Below, piece after piece: positions 1 to 8,321 of a stretch of DNA of 64,000 nt. The translations under genes were made by a program, and so were the position numbers. The notes beneath the pieces are model-generated. The model saw nothing but the letters and a program-made list of their open reading frames with translations. It was not told the DNA's origin and did not search any database. The stretch is from Leisingera sp. ANG-M1 (GTDB lineage: Bacteria > Pseudomonadota > Alphaproteobacteria > Rhodobacterales > Rhodobacteraceae). Within the stretch, counting starts at the first letter, position 1. Each line of letters begins with the position of its first letter. The stretch is from positions 124,001 through 188,000 of the forward strand of contig NZ_JWLC01000020.1 in the NCBI RefSeq assembly GCF_000813745.1, read 5' to 3'.

Positions 1-531
1 GTCGCCATATAGCTTGGAGAAACTGTGCAATGCGCCGCGCAGCATGCTCATCGGGTAGGGCGCGCGCGGTTCAATTGTGTTCATTGACGAGATGTTCACA
101 AAGGCTCCTCCGCCCTGTTTGATCAGGATCGGGGTGACAATGCGGGCAATCTTGACGACGTTCAGTACGTACATGTCCAGGCTTTCGTGCCACAGTTCGT
201 CACTCAGTTCGAGCAGAGGGCCATCAAAGTCGGGGTCAAAGCCAACTGTTTTGATCGCCTCGGGCACAGAGCCGCCGTGCCCCATGTTGCTGACAATCGC
301 GTCAATCCGGCCAAATTTACTCATCGTGCCGTCAACCATCGACTGCAGGTCGTCCGTGTCCAGTACCGAACCGCGCCGGCCGATGCCGCCCAGCTCTTCG
401 GCCAGCTCGACGGACCGGTTGGAGGGCGACATCAGCGATACCTTGTATCCGGCCTTCGCCATCTCGATGGCACAGCCGCGGCCGATCCCCTGACCGGTGC
501 CAGTCATCAATGCGACTTTCAGTTCGGACAT
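1..531 (-). CDS. SDR family oxidoreductase, 3' end cut by window edge
   Basis: The first 177 residues of a short-chain dehydrogenase/reductase run off the window. The N-terminal Rossmann motif TGTGQGIG lies at about residues 10-17 and an N-S-N-M-G motif stands in place of NNAG. The ISS motif that carries the catalytic Ser is present. The expected YxxxK motif reads YPMSM, so the Tyr is kept but the Lys four residues on is Met. A cytosolic NAD(P)-dependent role is expected from the family; the substrate is unknown. The gene is divergent from the LysR regulator at 669, which probably controls it. The start ATG (529-531) has AGGAGAGT just upstream on the minus strand. The family call is firm; whether the enzyme is active is open. 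Confidence 0.85.
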   Translation of the reverse strand, partial: MSELKVALMTGTGQGIGRGCAIEMAKAGYKVSLMSPSNRSVELAEELGGIGRRGSVLDTDDLQSMVDGTMSKFGRIDAIVSNMGHGGSVPEAIKTVGFDPDFDGPLLELSDELWHESLDMYVLNVVKIARIVTPILIKQGGGAFVNISSMNTIEPRAPYPMSMLRGALHSFSKLYGD

Positions 532-668
532 TTTACTCTCCTTCGGCGGTTCCTGCCCACGCTGCGCGGGCCTTCCCCGCTGTTTCACGGTGCTTGGTGA
601 CGATACTGCCTTTTGCCGCCGGAAACCTATCGAGATTATGGAGTAAAGATGTTAGGTTTTCTCACATC

Positions 669-1544
669 ATGGAAAATCTCAGACACCTGCGCGCCCTGCA
701 AGCCTTTGACGAGACCGCGGCCCATTCCAGCCTGAGCAGGGCCGCAGATGCATTAAATGTCACGCATGGCGCCGTGAGCCGCCAGATCAAGCAGCTGGAA
801 CTGTACTTAGGCGTGGCCCTGTTCCACCGCCGTCCTAACGGGGTTGAATTGACCAAGGCCGGGGAGCGGCTGCATCAGTCCACAAGGCAGGCCTTCTCCG
901 CTTTGCAGTTGGGTGTACTTGATGTGAAACGGTTGCATCGCAGACAGTCTCTCACGGTTTCCCTGTCGACTTCTCTGGCACTCAAGTGGCTGGTGCCCCG
1001 CTTGCCTTCCTTTTACAAAGCACATCCAGGCATTGCCTTGCTCCTGGACACCAATGACGCATTTACGGACTTTGATACCTCTGAAGTTGACGTTGCTCTG
1101 CGTTTCGGCGAGCCAGCATGGGAGGGCCTGTACCATGAGCAAATCGCACAGGAAGAGCTGATTGTCGTAGCCTCCCCTGCGCTTATCGGGGACACACCGT
1201 TGCCGATGCAGGCCGAGGCCATTTCCAACCTTCCCTTGTTGCACGACGCTTTCAATGTTGGCTGGGACAATTGGGCGGAGGAAGCCGGGATAAGCATGGA
1301 TCAGATACAATCGCAGCAAACAAAATACGTTGACAGCGCGGTCTTGATTGAAGCCGCGCTGGATCGTCAAGGCGTAGCGCTTACCCGGCATCTGTTAGCG
1401 GCCCGGGACCTGGAGCGTGGGCGGCTGGTGCGGTTGGACAATTCCAGGGTCGCGCTGGACCGCGGACTGTTCTTTGTTTGCCGCCGCGGAGATCAGAACC
1501 GGGCAACGATCAGGATGTTTAAGAAATGGCTGCTTTCGATTTGA
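669..1544 (+). CDS. LysR family transcriptional regulator (GcvA-like)
   Basis: This 291-residue protein has the usual LysR length. Residues 1-65 form a winged helix-turn-helix (SLSRAADALNVTHGAVSRQIKQLE), followed by a LysR substrate-binding domain. The HTH resembles the GcvA branch. I chose ATG 669 because the LysR N-terminus (MENLRHLRALQAFDE) begins there; the frame is open further upstream but that part lies in the divergent promoter. It is divergent from the SDR gene ending at 531, the classic arrangement for a LysR protein acting on its neighbour. The inducer cannot be told from sequence. Confidence 0.9.
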   Translation: MENLRHLRALQAFDETAAHSSLSRAADALNVTHGAVSRQIKQLELYLGVALFHRRPNGVELTKAGERLHQSTRQAFSALQLGVLDVKRLHRRQSLTVSLSTSLALKWLVPRLPSFYKAHPGIALLLDTNDAFTDFDTSEVDVALRFGEPAWEGLYHEQIAQEELIVVASPALIGDTPLPMQAEAISNLPLLHDAFNVGWDNWAEEAGISMDQIQSQQTKYVDSAVLIEAALDRQGVALTRHLLAARDLERGRLVRLDNSRVALDRGLFFVCRRGDQNRATIRMFKKWLLSI

Positions 1545-2019
1545 GCGGCCGGGGCTGGACGCACCATACTTATGTTGCTGAAACTGAATGCTATTCTGCA
1601 ATGCTGGTCTGCCGGTGAGTAGTTTTTTGAGCCGTTGCAGTTTTTTAGGATTGGTGTAGGCATCCTCCGCTTTGCAACTCCTTCTATTTTCGCAAAGCGG
1701 CTGGGATGAAAAATCCTGACTGCCTTAGCATCGAAAGACCGGTTGGTCCCGCATAGGCATTGCTTGGGATGAAATGCTGCACCTGGTTGCCAATGGCGGC
1801 TTTGGCGATTGTTGTATGTTGTGACGAATGTCCGCAATGGGTCCGGATGCGCTGCTTAGCGCACCAATTTTCGAACAGTTGGGCCGCAACTTTGGCCATG
1901 TGTGTTTCATGCCGGCTGGAATGATTTACTGCCCGGCGCCACCCTCTCCTCATGCTAAAACGAGAACCAAACCCGGCTTGGCTGCCGATGCTCGGGGAAG
2001 TCGCCGCTTTGGTTAAACC
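1545..2019. other. Intergenic stretch, no supported gene
   Basis: This 475-base stretch separates the LysR gene from the convergent copD gene. Small open frames exist on both strands (for example minus 1684-1953), but none has a convincing ribosome site or family resemblance. I see no RNA gene or clear terminator hairpin here. Confidence 0.5.
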
Positions 2020-2892
2020 TCAATTCGGAAGGGTCAGAACGCTGGTCAAGGTTGCGGTCGTTGCAAGCACGGCCAGTAGGATTGAGGCTTCAATTTCGAT
2101 GGAGCGGGCGAGGCGGCTGCCGGCGTGCGCCTTGCCCTCCTGCAAAGCAGGAACAAGACGCAGCTTGTTCAAGGCCGCCAGGATCAGTACCGCGGAAATC
2201 AGCATCAGTTTGAGCAGCAGCATTTGGCCATAGCCTGTTGTCAGCAGCTGCTCCGGATGAGCCAGCAGCTGCCAGGCCATCAGCAGCCCGGCAAGGAACA
2301 GCCCCGGAACGATCACCATGGCGGCCTGTCCGAACCTGTGGCCGAGCAGTGCCGCGCGGTCCAGATGCTCAGGCCTGCGGGCCAGATCGCGCAGCGGGCT
2401 GAGAACGCCGAGCCAGAATGCGATGCCGGCGAGATGCAGGAACAGCAGCAGCTGCAGGCCCGGCTGCCCGGCCGCGGGAATATGGCCAATTCGGGTGAAG
2501 GACCAGAGCAGCAGCAACCCGCCGCTCAAGGAGATCCAGGGACCAGTTCGCTGGAAAAGCAGGCCCGTAAGAAGCAGCAAAGCGCCCGCAGCCCGGAAGA
2601 CCAGCGCATTGCCGGCCGAGGTTTGCCAGAGCAGGCCCAGCATCTCGGGGTCGGCCATGCCGCCGGCGGTACCGGTCAGAGCGGCACCGCGCAGGGCAAA
2701 GCCAAACACTGCGGCTGCAAGGGCAGTTCCGGCCAGCACCGCGGTTTGCGCACGGATCCGGGCGTACAGCGGCTCGACCAGCCCCGGGTAGGCCATGCGG
2801 ATCAGCACCAGACCTGTGGCCCAGGCCGCGCCAACGTACAGCATCAGCTTGACCAGCAGCGCGGCCGTCGCCCAGAAGTCCGGCATGTTCAT
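2020..2892 (-). CDS. copD: Copper resistance protein CopD
   Basis: This 290-residue polytopic inner-membrane protein has about eight hydrophobic segments, matching the CopD/PcoD family. In that family the protein works with periplasmic CopC to move copper across the inner membrane. The conserved HLAGIAFWLG segment near residues 153-162 is typical of the CopD domain. Its ATG overlaps the copC stop in an ATGA junction (2889-2892), so translation is coupled to copC. It is the last gene of the minus-strand cytochrome c-copC-copD run. Family assignment is firm; direction of copper transport is inferred from relatives. Confidence 0.9.
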   Translation of the reverse strand: MNMPDFWATAALLVKLMLYVGAAWATGLVLIRMAYPGLVEPLYARIRAQTAVLAGTALAAAVFGFALRGAALTGTAGGMADPEMLGLLWQTSAGNALVFRAAGALLLLTGLLFQRTGPWISLSGGLLLLWSFTRIGHIPAAGQPGLQLLLFLHLAGIAFWLGVLSPLRDLARRPEHLDRAALLGHRFGQAAMVIVPGLFLAGLLMAWQLLAHPEQLLTTGYGQMLLLKLMLISAVLILAALNKLRLVPALQEGKAHAGSRLARSIEIEASILLAVLATTATLTSVLTLPN

Positions 2893-3230
2893 TCCACCGT
2901 GAACTGGAACTCGCCCTGCATCGGATGCCCGTCAATGCCCAGCCCGCGCCATTCGATCCGGTAGGTGCCCTTTCCTGCGCCTTGGAAGGGGAAGCTGAAG
3001 CTGCGGGAAAAACTCTTCTGACCGCCGAGATCCAGTACCGCGGGGGCGCTGTCCTGATGGCTTGCTTCCACCCGGGTCAGGCGGATTTCATCTGCAAAAT
3101 CAAAGGTGATTTCTGATGGCACCCCGGCGACCTGCGCACCGTCAGCGGGGGTCGTTGTGTCCACTTGGGAATGGGCAAGAGCAACAGAGGCAAAAGCGCT
3201 GAACGCCAGGCAGGCCGTGATGAGCTTCAT
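2889..3230 (-). CDS. copC: Periplasmic copper-binding protein CopC
   Basis: This 113-residue protein has a signal peptide of about 19 residues ending ALA, so the mature chain begins with His. An N-terminal His is a known Cu(II) ligand in CopC proteins. The C-terminal HPMQGEFQFTV strand is another CopC hallmark. It forms a beta-sandwich that carries copper in the periplasm for CopD. It lies 12 bases after the cytochrome c gene and overlaps copD by 4 bases, so the three are one transcription unit. Confidence 0.92.
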   Translation of the reverse strand: MKLITACLAFSAFASVALAHSQVDTTTPADGAQVAGVPSEITFDFADEIRLTRVEASHQDSAPAVLDLGGQKSFSRSFSFPFQGAGKGTYRIEWRGLGIDGHPMQGEFQFTVE

Positions 3231-3242
3231 TTAAGTGTCCCT

Positions 3243-3674
3243 TCAGTTAATCCCGTTCTCACGTTGAATAGCGCGAATGTAGCTGATTACCATGGCCACG
3301 TCGCCGCGGGTCAGCCCTTCGATACGGGGCATGTCGCCAAAAGGCCAGTGATGACTCCTGACACCTGTGGCGACGGCACGCTGAAAGGCCTCGTCGGCGT
3401 GATGTCCGGGCTCATAGATAACGTGGATCAGCGGCGGGCCCGAACCCTGGCGGCCGGTGGCGTTTTCACCATGGCAGGCGGTGCAAAAGCTGTCGAATAT
3501 CCGTTTGCCGATGACTGCATTGCCGGTTAGCGGCGGCACTGAAACTTCGGTCATGGCGGCACCCGGATCGGGCGCTGGCGGGGCGCTGTCATCAGCCCTT
3601 TCGGGCCGCATGATGAGGAAGACAGCAGCAGCCAGCACTGCAGCGGCGGCGAGGACGGGAATTGTCCGGTTCAT
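3243..3674 (-). CDS. Membrane-anchored class I c-type cytochrome
   Basis: This 143-residue protein has an N-terminal hydrophobic segment (residues 5-22) that anchors or exports it. One heme c site CTACH sits at residues 64-68, followed by a Met-containing loop (GDMPRI) near residue 115 that likely supplies the sixth ligand. I chose ATG 3674 because AAGGAAAG precedes it; a longer frame up to 3722 adds a non-hydrophobic tail. It sits directly upstream of copC-copD. A small cytochrome in a copper cluster may supply electrons to, or accept them from, the CopA oxidase system, but this is inference. Confidence 0.88.
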   Translation of the reverse strand: MNRTIPVLAAAAVLAAAVFLIMRPERADDSAPPAPDPGAAMTEVSVPPLTGNAVIGKRIFDSFCTACHGENATGRQGSGPPLIHVIYEPGHHADEAFQRAVATGVRSHHWPFGDMPRIEGLTRGDVAMVISYIRAIQRENGIN

Positions 3675-3760
3675 TGTTCTTTCCTTGTAAAGCAGAAGCG
3701 GGCCGCAGTCTGACGCGGCCATGCGGGTGGCAGCCGCCTGCGCGGGCGGCGGCGTCGGCT

Positions 3761-4138
3761 TTACAGATTGGGTGGGCGGTCACTGCGCTTTGGCGCGGCA
3801 GGCGTTGCCATTTGCGCGGCCTGCAAGTCCCATCCGCTGCGGGTCAGCGCAAGCGCGGTGCCCGCGGGCCCGGCCGGCAGGACGGCGGCAAAGCAGGCGA
3901 AGGGGTTGCAGCGGTCATGCTCCGGTGTGCCGGCATCGGGGTGCTTGCCGGCGGCTTGGGCATGGGCCGTGTGATCCATGTGGTGGGCTGGAGCCGCGGC
4001 GGTGTGGTCCGGGCAGCGGGCTCCGGCGCAGCCGCCGGGGAGCGCATTTGCAAGGCTGCCGAACACCAGCAAAAGAGCCAGCAGCGCCGTCATCAAAGTT
4101 GTCATCAGTGCAGAGGTTATTTGCCCGGGCAGTATCAC
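3761..4138 (-). CDS. Small exported His/Cys-containing hypothetical protein
   Basis: This 125-residue protein has a hydrophobic N-terminus (residues 10-33) that looks like a signal peptide. It is followed by a His-rich stretch (HHMDHTAHAQAAGKHPD) and a CNPFACF motif, both plausible metal ligands. I do not recognise a named family. It lies between the cytochrome c gene and the divergent response regulator. With a similar protein at 11057-11380 it brackets the copper island, which suggests a periplasmic copper-related role. Function is not established. Confidence 0.6.
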   Translation of the reverse strand: MILPGQITSALMTTLMTALLALLLVFGSLANALPGGCAGARCPDHTAAAPAHHMDHTAHAQAAGKHPDAGTPEHDRCNPFACFAAVLPAGPAGTALALTRSGWDLQAAQMATPAAPKRSDRPPNL

Positions 4139-4257
4139 GGCGGCAGCTTATGCCACATCTTGGGACGGGACAATGGCCGCCCGGGCCGCGGGGCTGGTAC
4201 ATTCCGATACAAAACACGCGCGGACCTTTGCAGCGGGGTGCGCTATGGTCTGAAGCC

Positions 4258-4983
4258 ATGACCAATGTCCCTCATATTCTGATTGTCGATGACCATCGTG
4301 AAATCCGCACAGCGGTGACCCGTTATCTGGAGATAAACGGGATGCGGGCCACCGGCGTTAAGGATGCGGAAGAAATGGACGCGCTGCTGGTGTCGTCCAA
4401 GGTCGACCTGATCGTGCTGGACATCATGATGCCGGGCGAAGACGGGCTGTCGGCCTGCCGCCGGCTGTCGCGCGAGGGGCAGCCGCCGGTTCTGCTGCTA
4501 ACCGCCCTGGGCGAGGAGGACAGCCGCATCACCGGGCTGGAAAGCGGGGCGGACGATTATCTAGCCAAGCCGTTCAACCCCCGGGAGCTCTTGGCGCGTA
4601 TCCGCGCGATCCTGCGCCGCACCGCCGGGCAGGAGCCGCCTGCGGGCCGGTTTGCGGGGCAGCGGGTGCGCTTTGCGCACTGGGTGCTGGATTGCGACCG
4701 GCGCGCGCTGACCGGCGAGGACGGGCGGGAGACCGGCCTGACCGGGGCGGAGTTCAAACTGCTGGTCACCCTGCTCGAGCGCAACCGGCTGGTGCTGAGC
4801 CGCGATCAGCTGATGGAGCTGACGGCCGGGCGGCCTGCCACGCCGACCGACCGGACAATAGACAATCAGATCAGCCGCTTGCGGCGCAAGATAGAAAAGG
4901 ATCCGCTGCGCCCGCGGCTCATTACAACGGTGCGCAACGCCGGCTATTGCCTGGCGGCCGATATCCAGGCGGCCGGCGAATGA
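4258..4983 (+). CDS. OmpR-type response regulator, likely copper-responsive
   Basis: This 241-residue protein has a receiver domain (residues 5-120) with acidic pair DD11-12, phospho-acceptor Asp55 (LIVLDIMMPG) and a KPF motif. A C-terminal winged-helix DNA-binding domain (residues 140-235) follows. ATG 4258 was chosen because the receiver domain begins immediately after it. The gene overlaps the histidine kinase by four bases (ATGA), so the two are co-translated. Its placement in the middle of the copper genes suggests it activates them in the way CopR or CusR does, but no binding site was identified. Confidence 0.92.
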   Translation: MTNVPHILIVDDHREIRTAVTRYLEINGMRATGVKDAEEMDALLVSSKVDLIVLDIMMPGEDGLSACRRLSREGQPPVLLLTALGEEDSRITGLESGADDYLAKPFNPRELLARIRAILRRTAGQEPPAGRFAGQRVRFAHWVLDCDRRALTGEDGRETGLTGAEFKLLVTLLERNRLVLSRDQLMELTAGRPATPTDRTIDNQISRLRRKIEKDPLRPRLITTVRNAGYCLAADIQAAGE

Positions 4984-6374
4984 AACCCTTTCCGCAGACC
5001 TTGCGCGCCCAATTGATGCTGCTGGTTCTTCTGGCCCTGGCTGCGGCGCAAGCGGTCAACCTGTTCTGGTTCGCGGATGAGCGCAGCCTGGCTGTCCGTG
5101 CGGCATTGGGGGCCGAAGCGGCAGAACGGGCTGCCAATGCAGCGCGGCTGCTGGAGGAGGCGCCGCCGTCGCTGCACCCGTCTATCATCCGCGCCGCCAG
5201 CACGCCGCTGGTCCGCTTCGATATTGCCGACGCGCCATCAGTGGATCACACGACGCATGATCAGCGGGGCGCCGCAGAAGCAAGGGTCCGGACCCTTCTC
5301 GGAGAGCGGTTCGGCGGCGAAGTCCGTGCTGAACTGCACGAGATCGACAGCGCGCAGCTGCCGCTGGCCTATCTGACCCCGGAAATGGCCGAGACCCACC
5401 GCGACATGATGCGGGGCCATATGCTGGCAATCGAGCTGAAATTCTCCATTGAGCTAAGCGACGGCCAATGGCTGAATGCGGGCACCCTGTTTGAACGGCC
5501 TCCGCTGCAATGGCCTGTGCATTCAGTTGCTACCTTCGTGCTTTCAGCCGGCTTCATCCTGACTGCGGTTTTCTGGTTCGTGCTGGCGCAAGTGGCCAGA
5601 CCGCTCGGCAAGCTCGCCAGCGCGGCCGAGAAACTGGGACCGGAAGAAAAAATCGCTGTGCTGCCGGCTGCCGGGCCGCAGGAGGTCCGCGAGCTGGCCG
5701 CTGCCTTTGACCGGATGCAGGACCGGATCTCTGGGCTGGTGGCGGAGCGGACCAGAATGCTGGCGGCCCTGGGACATGATTTGCGTTCGCCGCTGACCGC
5801 GATGCGGGTGCGGGCCGAGCTGATCGACGAGGATGAAACCCGCACCAGCATGATCACGCTGATCGAAGAGATGCAGGAGATGGCGGAAACCACTCTGTCC
5901 TTTGCGCGCGGGCTGTCGGTCGCGGGCCGGGCCGAGGATTGTGAACTCGGGCAGTTCCTGGAGGATCTGCGTCGGGAAATGCCGGGGGGATTCCAGCTGG
6001 AGCATGGGGGCACGGTTTCAGTCTGCTTGCACCCGGCTGCGATGCGCCGGGCGCTGCGCAATGTTATCGAAAACGCGCAAAACTATGGCGGTGCGGCGCG
6101 GGTTTCTTATGTCCTGCAAGAGGGGCGCATAGTCATCACAGTTGCAGACGACGGCCCCGGCATAGCGGAGGCCGATCTCGAAGCGGTTTTTGAACCTTTT
6201 CTGCGGCTTGAAAGCTCGCGGTCCCGGGAAACCGGCGGCCACGGGCTGGGGCTGTCGATTGCCCGTACGATTTTGCGCGCGCATGGCGGGAATGTCTCGT
6301 TGCGCAACAGCGCTGACGGAGGTCTCTGCGCTGAGCTGACCCTGCCTCTGGGCAACCCCGGGCGCCCGGGCTGA
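4980..6374 (+). CDS. Sensor histidine kinase partner of the copper-cluster response regulator
   Basis: This 464-residue kinase has transmembrane segments at about residues 10-28 and 178-200 flanking a periplasmic sensor region of about 150 residues. A HAMP domain follows, then the H-box LGHDLRSPLTAMR near residue 265 and an ATPase domain with N-box (RNVIENAQNYGG), DDGPGIA and GHGLGLSIA motifs. The start overlaps the regulator stop. The sensor region is not Cys- or Met-rich in a way that proves copper sensing; the assignment rests on context. The gene ends 23 bases from the convergent ABC gene. Confidence 0.92.
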   Translation: MKPFPQTLRAQLMLLVLLALAAAQAVNLFWFADERSLAVRAALGAEAAERAANAARLLEEAPPSLHPSIIRAASTPLVRFDIADAPSVDHTTHDQRGAAEARVRTLLGERFGGEVRAELHEIDSAQLPLAYLTPEMAETHRDMMRGHMLAIELKFSIELSDGQWLNAGTLFERPPLQWPVHSVATFVLSAGFILTAVFWFVLAQVARPLGKLASAAEKLGPEEKIAVLPAAGPQEVRELAAAFDRMQDRISGLVAERTRMLAALGHDLRSPLTAMRVRAELIDEDETRTSMITLIEEMQEMAETTLSFARGLSVAGRAEDCELGQFLEDLRREMPGGFQLEHGGTVSVCLHPAAMRRALRNVIENAQNYGGAARVSYVLQEGRIVITVADDGPGIAEADLEAVFEPFLRLESSRSRETGGHGLGLSIARTILRAHGGNVSLRNSADGGLCAELTLPLGNPGRPG

Positions 6375-6397
6375 TTTGAGGGTGCGGGAATTTTAAG

Positions 6398-7630
6398 CTA
6401 CGTGCGGGCTGCTGGAAAATCACTTGCGGCCCCGTCTGATCCCGCCAGGAAGATCAGTATCTCCCTGTAGCGGATCCGCGTATCTTCAAGCTGCTGATAG
6501 AAGCGGAACAGCTCTTTGAGCGGGGCCGAGAAATCCTTATGCGCCGCCAGCACCGCGATCAGGGCGCCCAGGGTGATGCGCTCCTCCAGCACGAAATATC
6601 CGCCAAGGGAGTAGAACAGGAACGGCGTCAGGGCGGTCAGAAAATTGTTCAGCGCCTTGGCCAGAAACTTCACCCGGTGGATCCGCCTGCGGATCGCCTC
6701 CAGCTGCCGCAGCGAGGCCGCCGTTGCCAGTACCTCGCCCGGGTGGTCCTGTACCGGGTCCAGCTGCCCTGCCAGGCCGCGGGCAAGGCGGCGCATCTCC
6801 TGAATACGTTCCCGGCTCAGCCGGTTCACGATCCGCTGCAAATAGGGCAGCAAAAACAGTTGCAGCGGCAAAATTGTCAAAGCTGCCGCACCCAGGATCG
6901 GGTCCTGGATGAACATGAACAGCAGAATCGTCAGCAGCGTCCCGCCCTGGGTCACCGGCAGCGCCAGCAGATCCGCTGCAAAGCCGCCAATCGGCTCCGC
7001 TTCCTGCCCTAGAATCTGGGGAAGTTCGCTTTTGCGGGCACCGCCGGCCTGTTTGCGCCAGTGGCGGTAAATCAGCAGCCGCAACCGTCTGAGGCAGCGT
7101 TCGGCAAGCCGCCCCTTCAGCACATTCAGCAGGTACTTCCCGGCGCCGTTCAGCGTGATCGCCAGCAGGAAAACACCACTCAGAACCGCCAAGTGCTGAC
7201 CAGCGCTGAGATCGTAGCCCAGCAGGTTCAGAGGTGCGTGCGATTTGCTCAGAACGTTGTTCACAATCTGCTTAGGCAGTTCCAGCGAGAGGTACAAAAC
7301 CGGCAGCAAGGACAGACTGAGGAGCAGCAGGTAAATCTGCTGGCGGCGGGTGGTCTGCAGGACCTGTGCAGTCAGATTGCGGTCAAGGCCCGCGACCTGC
7401 CTGCTCGCCGAAGTGCCCTTGCCGGATACAGAATGCGGCAGCCGCAAACGGAGCGCCCGGAACAGCAGGCGCCCGGCAGAGACGGCCAGCAGCGCCGGGG
7501 CCAGCAGCAAGACCAGGTGCATCGCCGGATGCACCCATTCCGGCGAGGTTTCGTCATAGCTGAAACCCAGCCAATTGGCGGCCTCATGTGCAAAGGAATG
7601 GTAGTGCGGAAAAGGATGCTCGGCGGGCAT
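6398..7630 (-). CDS. ABC transporter membrane domain protein without ATPase domain
   Basis: This 410-residue protein carries an ABC exporter-type transmembrane region. Six hydrophobic helices and the typical coupling region (LGQEAEPIGGF) span roughly residues 95-390. The nucleotide-binding domain that normally follows is absent: the protein stops at about the point where Walker A would begin. No separate ATPase gene lies next to it. An extra N-terminal segment (residues 1-60) adds one hydrophobic helix. A terminator at 7654-7687 separates it from the upstream copper genes. It may be a truncated exporter or use an ATPase encoded elsewhere. Confidence 0.8.
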   Translation of the reverse strand: MPAEHPFPHYHSFAHEAANWLGFSYDETSPEWVHPAMHLVLLLAPALLAVSAGRLLFRALRLRLPHSVSGKGTSASRQVAGLDRNLTAQVLQTTRRQQIYLLLLSLSLLPVLYLSLELPKQIVNNVLSKSHAPLNLLGYDLSAGQHLAVLSGVFLLAITLNGAGKYLLNVLKGRLAERCLRRLRLLIYRHWRKQAGGARKSELPQILGQEAEPIGGFAADLLALPVTQGGTLLTILLFMFIQDPILGAAALTILPLQLFLLPYLQRIVNRLSRERIQEMRRLARGLAGQLDPVQDHPGEVLATAASLRQLEAIRRRIHRVKFLAKALNNFLTALTPFLFYSLGGYFVLEERITLGALIAVLAAHKDFSAPLKELFRFYQQLEDTRIRYREILIFLAGSDGAASDFPAART

Positions 7631-7653
7631 TGAAACCGGTCTGCTTTTTGGGA

Positions 7654-7687
7654 GAAAAAACGCGGCAGCCCCTTAGGAACTGCCGCG
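7654..7687 (-). terminator. Rho-independent terminator after the cupredoxin gene
   Basis: An 8-bp stem (CGCGGCAG/CTGCCGCG, 7661-7668 with 7680-7687) is followed on the minus strand by TTTTTT (7655-7660). It lies 46 bases past the stop of the cupredoxin gene and before the ABC membrane gene, so it should end the copA-copB-cupredoxin transcript. Confidence 0.8.
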
Positions 7688-7732
7688 CCGCGGTGCTGCT
7701 GCCTGAGGGGGTAGGCAGCGGCACTCAGCAGA

Positions 7733-8218
7733 TCATTGAACTGCAACCTGGCCGTACATGCCGGACTCATAATGCCCCGGGATCAGGCAGGCGAATTCGA
7801 AAGTGCCGCCATTGCTGAAGGTCCAGATGATTTCGCCGCGCTTGCCGGGGGCCAGGGTGACGGCGTTCGGCGTGTTGTGCATTTCCATCTGCTCCGACAT
7901 GGCCTGCTTGTGCATGGCGTTGCGCTCTTGCGTGTCGAGGACGAATTCATGATCAAGCTCGCCCTTGTTCACCACCATGAAGCGGATGGTCTCGCCCTGT
8001 TTGAATTCCATCGCTGCGGGAGAGAAGATCATCTCGCCGTCATCGGTTTCTTTCATTGCCACTTTCACGGTGCGGGACACCTCGCTGCGGTTGCCAGGCT
8101 TGCCTGCCGCCATCTGTTCGCCGTGGGCGCCATGGCCGTCGCCGTGGCCCGAAACGCCGGCCAGAACTGGGGTGCCGGCCAGGGCGGCCAGCGCCGCGCA
8201 AAGGAAAAGTTTCTTCAT
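7733..8218 (-). CDS. Periplasmic cupredoxin-domain copper protein
   Basis: This 161-residue protein has a signal peptide (residues 1-20, ending VLA). A His-rich N-terminus (HGDGHGAHGEQM) is followed by a cupredoxin fold. The C-terminal type 1 copper ligands are visible as CLIPGHYESGM, with an earlier His in LDHEF. Related small cupredoxins (CopI-like) occur in copper-resistance operons and bind or oxidise periplasmic copper. It is third in the copA-copB-cupredoxin run. The fold call is firm; the exact role is inferred from context. Confidence 0.88.
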   Translation of the reverse strand: MKKLFLCAALAALAGTPVLAGVSGHGDGHGAHGEQMAAGKPGNRSEVSRTVKVAMKETDDGEMIFSPAAMEFKQGETIRFMVVNKGELDHEFVLDTQERNAMHKQAMSEQMEMHNTPNAVTLAPGKRGEIIWTFSNGGTFEFACLIPGHYESGMYGQVAVQ

Positions 8219-8286
8219 TGGTATCTCCTTGATTTCGAGAGGGGAATTTGCCCTTCCGCCGCCGGAACCATGGCAGGAAAGGGAAG

Positions 8287-8314
8287 CGCCAGGCCGGGCT
8301 GTCCCGGCCTGGCG
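8287..8314. other. 12-bp perfect hairpin between copB and the cupredoxin gene
   Basis: CGCCAGGCCGGG at 8287-8298 pairs exactly with CCCGGCCTGGCG at 8303-8314 around a four-base loop. No T-run follows on the minus strand, so it is more likely an RNA-stabilising or attenuating structure inside the copper operon than a full terminator. Confidence 0.65.
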
Positions 8315-8321
8315 CCAGGGT

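Noticed and set aside
1684-1953. Minus-strand open frame of 89 codons in the gap before copD
   Set aside because: No ribosome site, no recognisable family and irregular composition.
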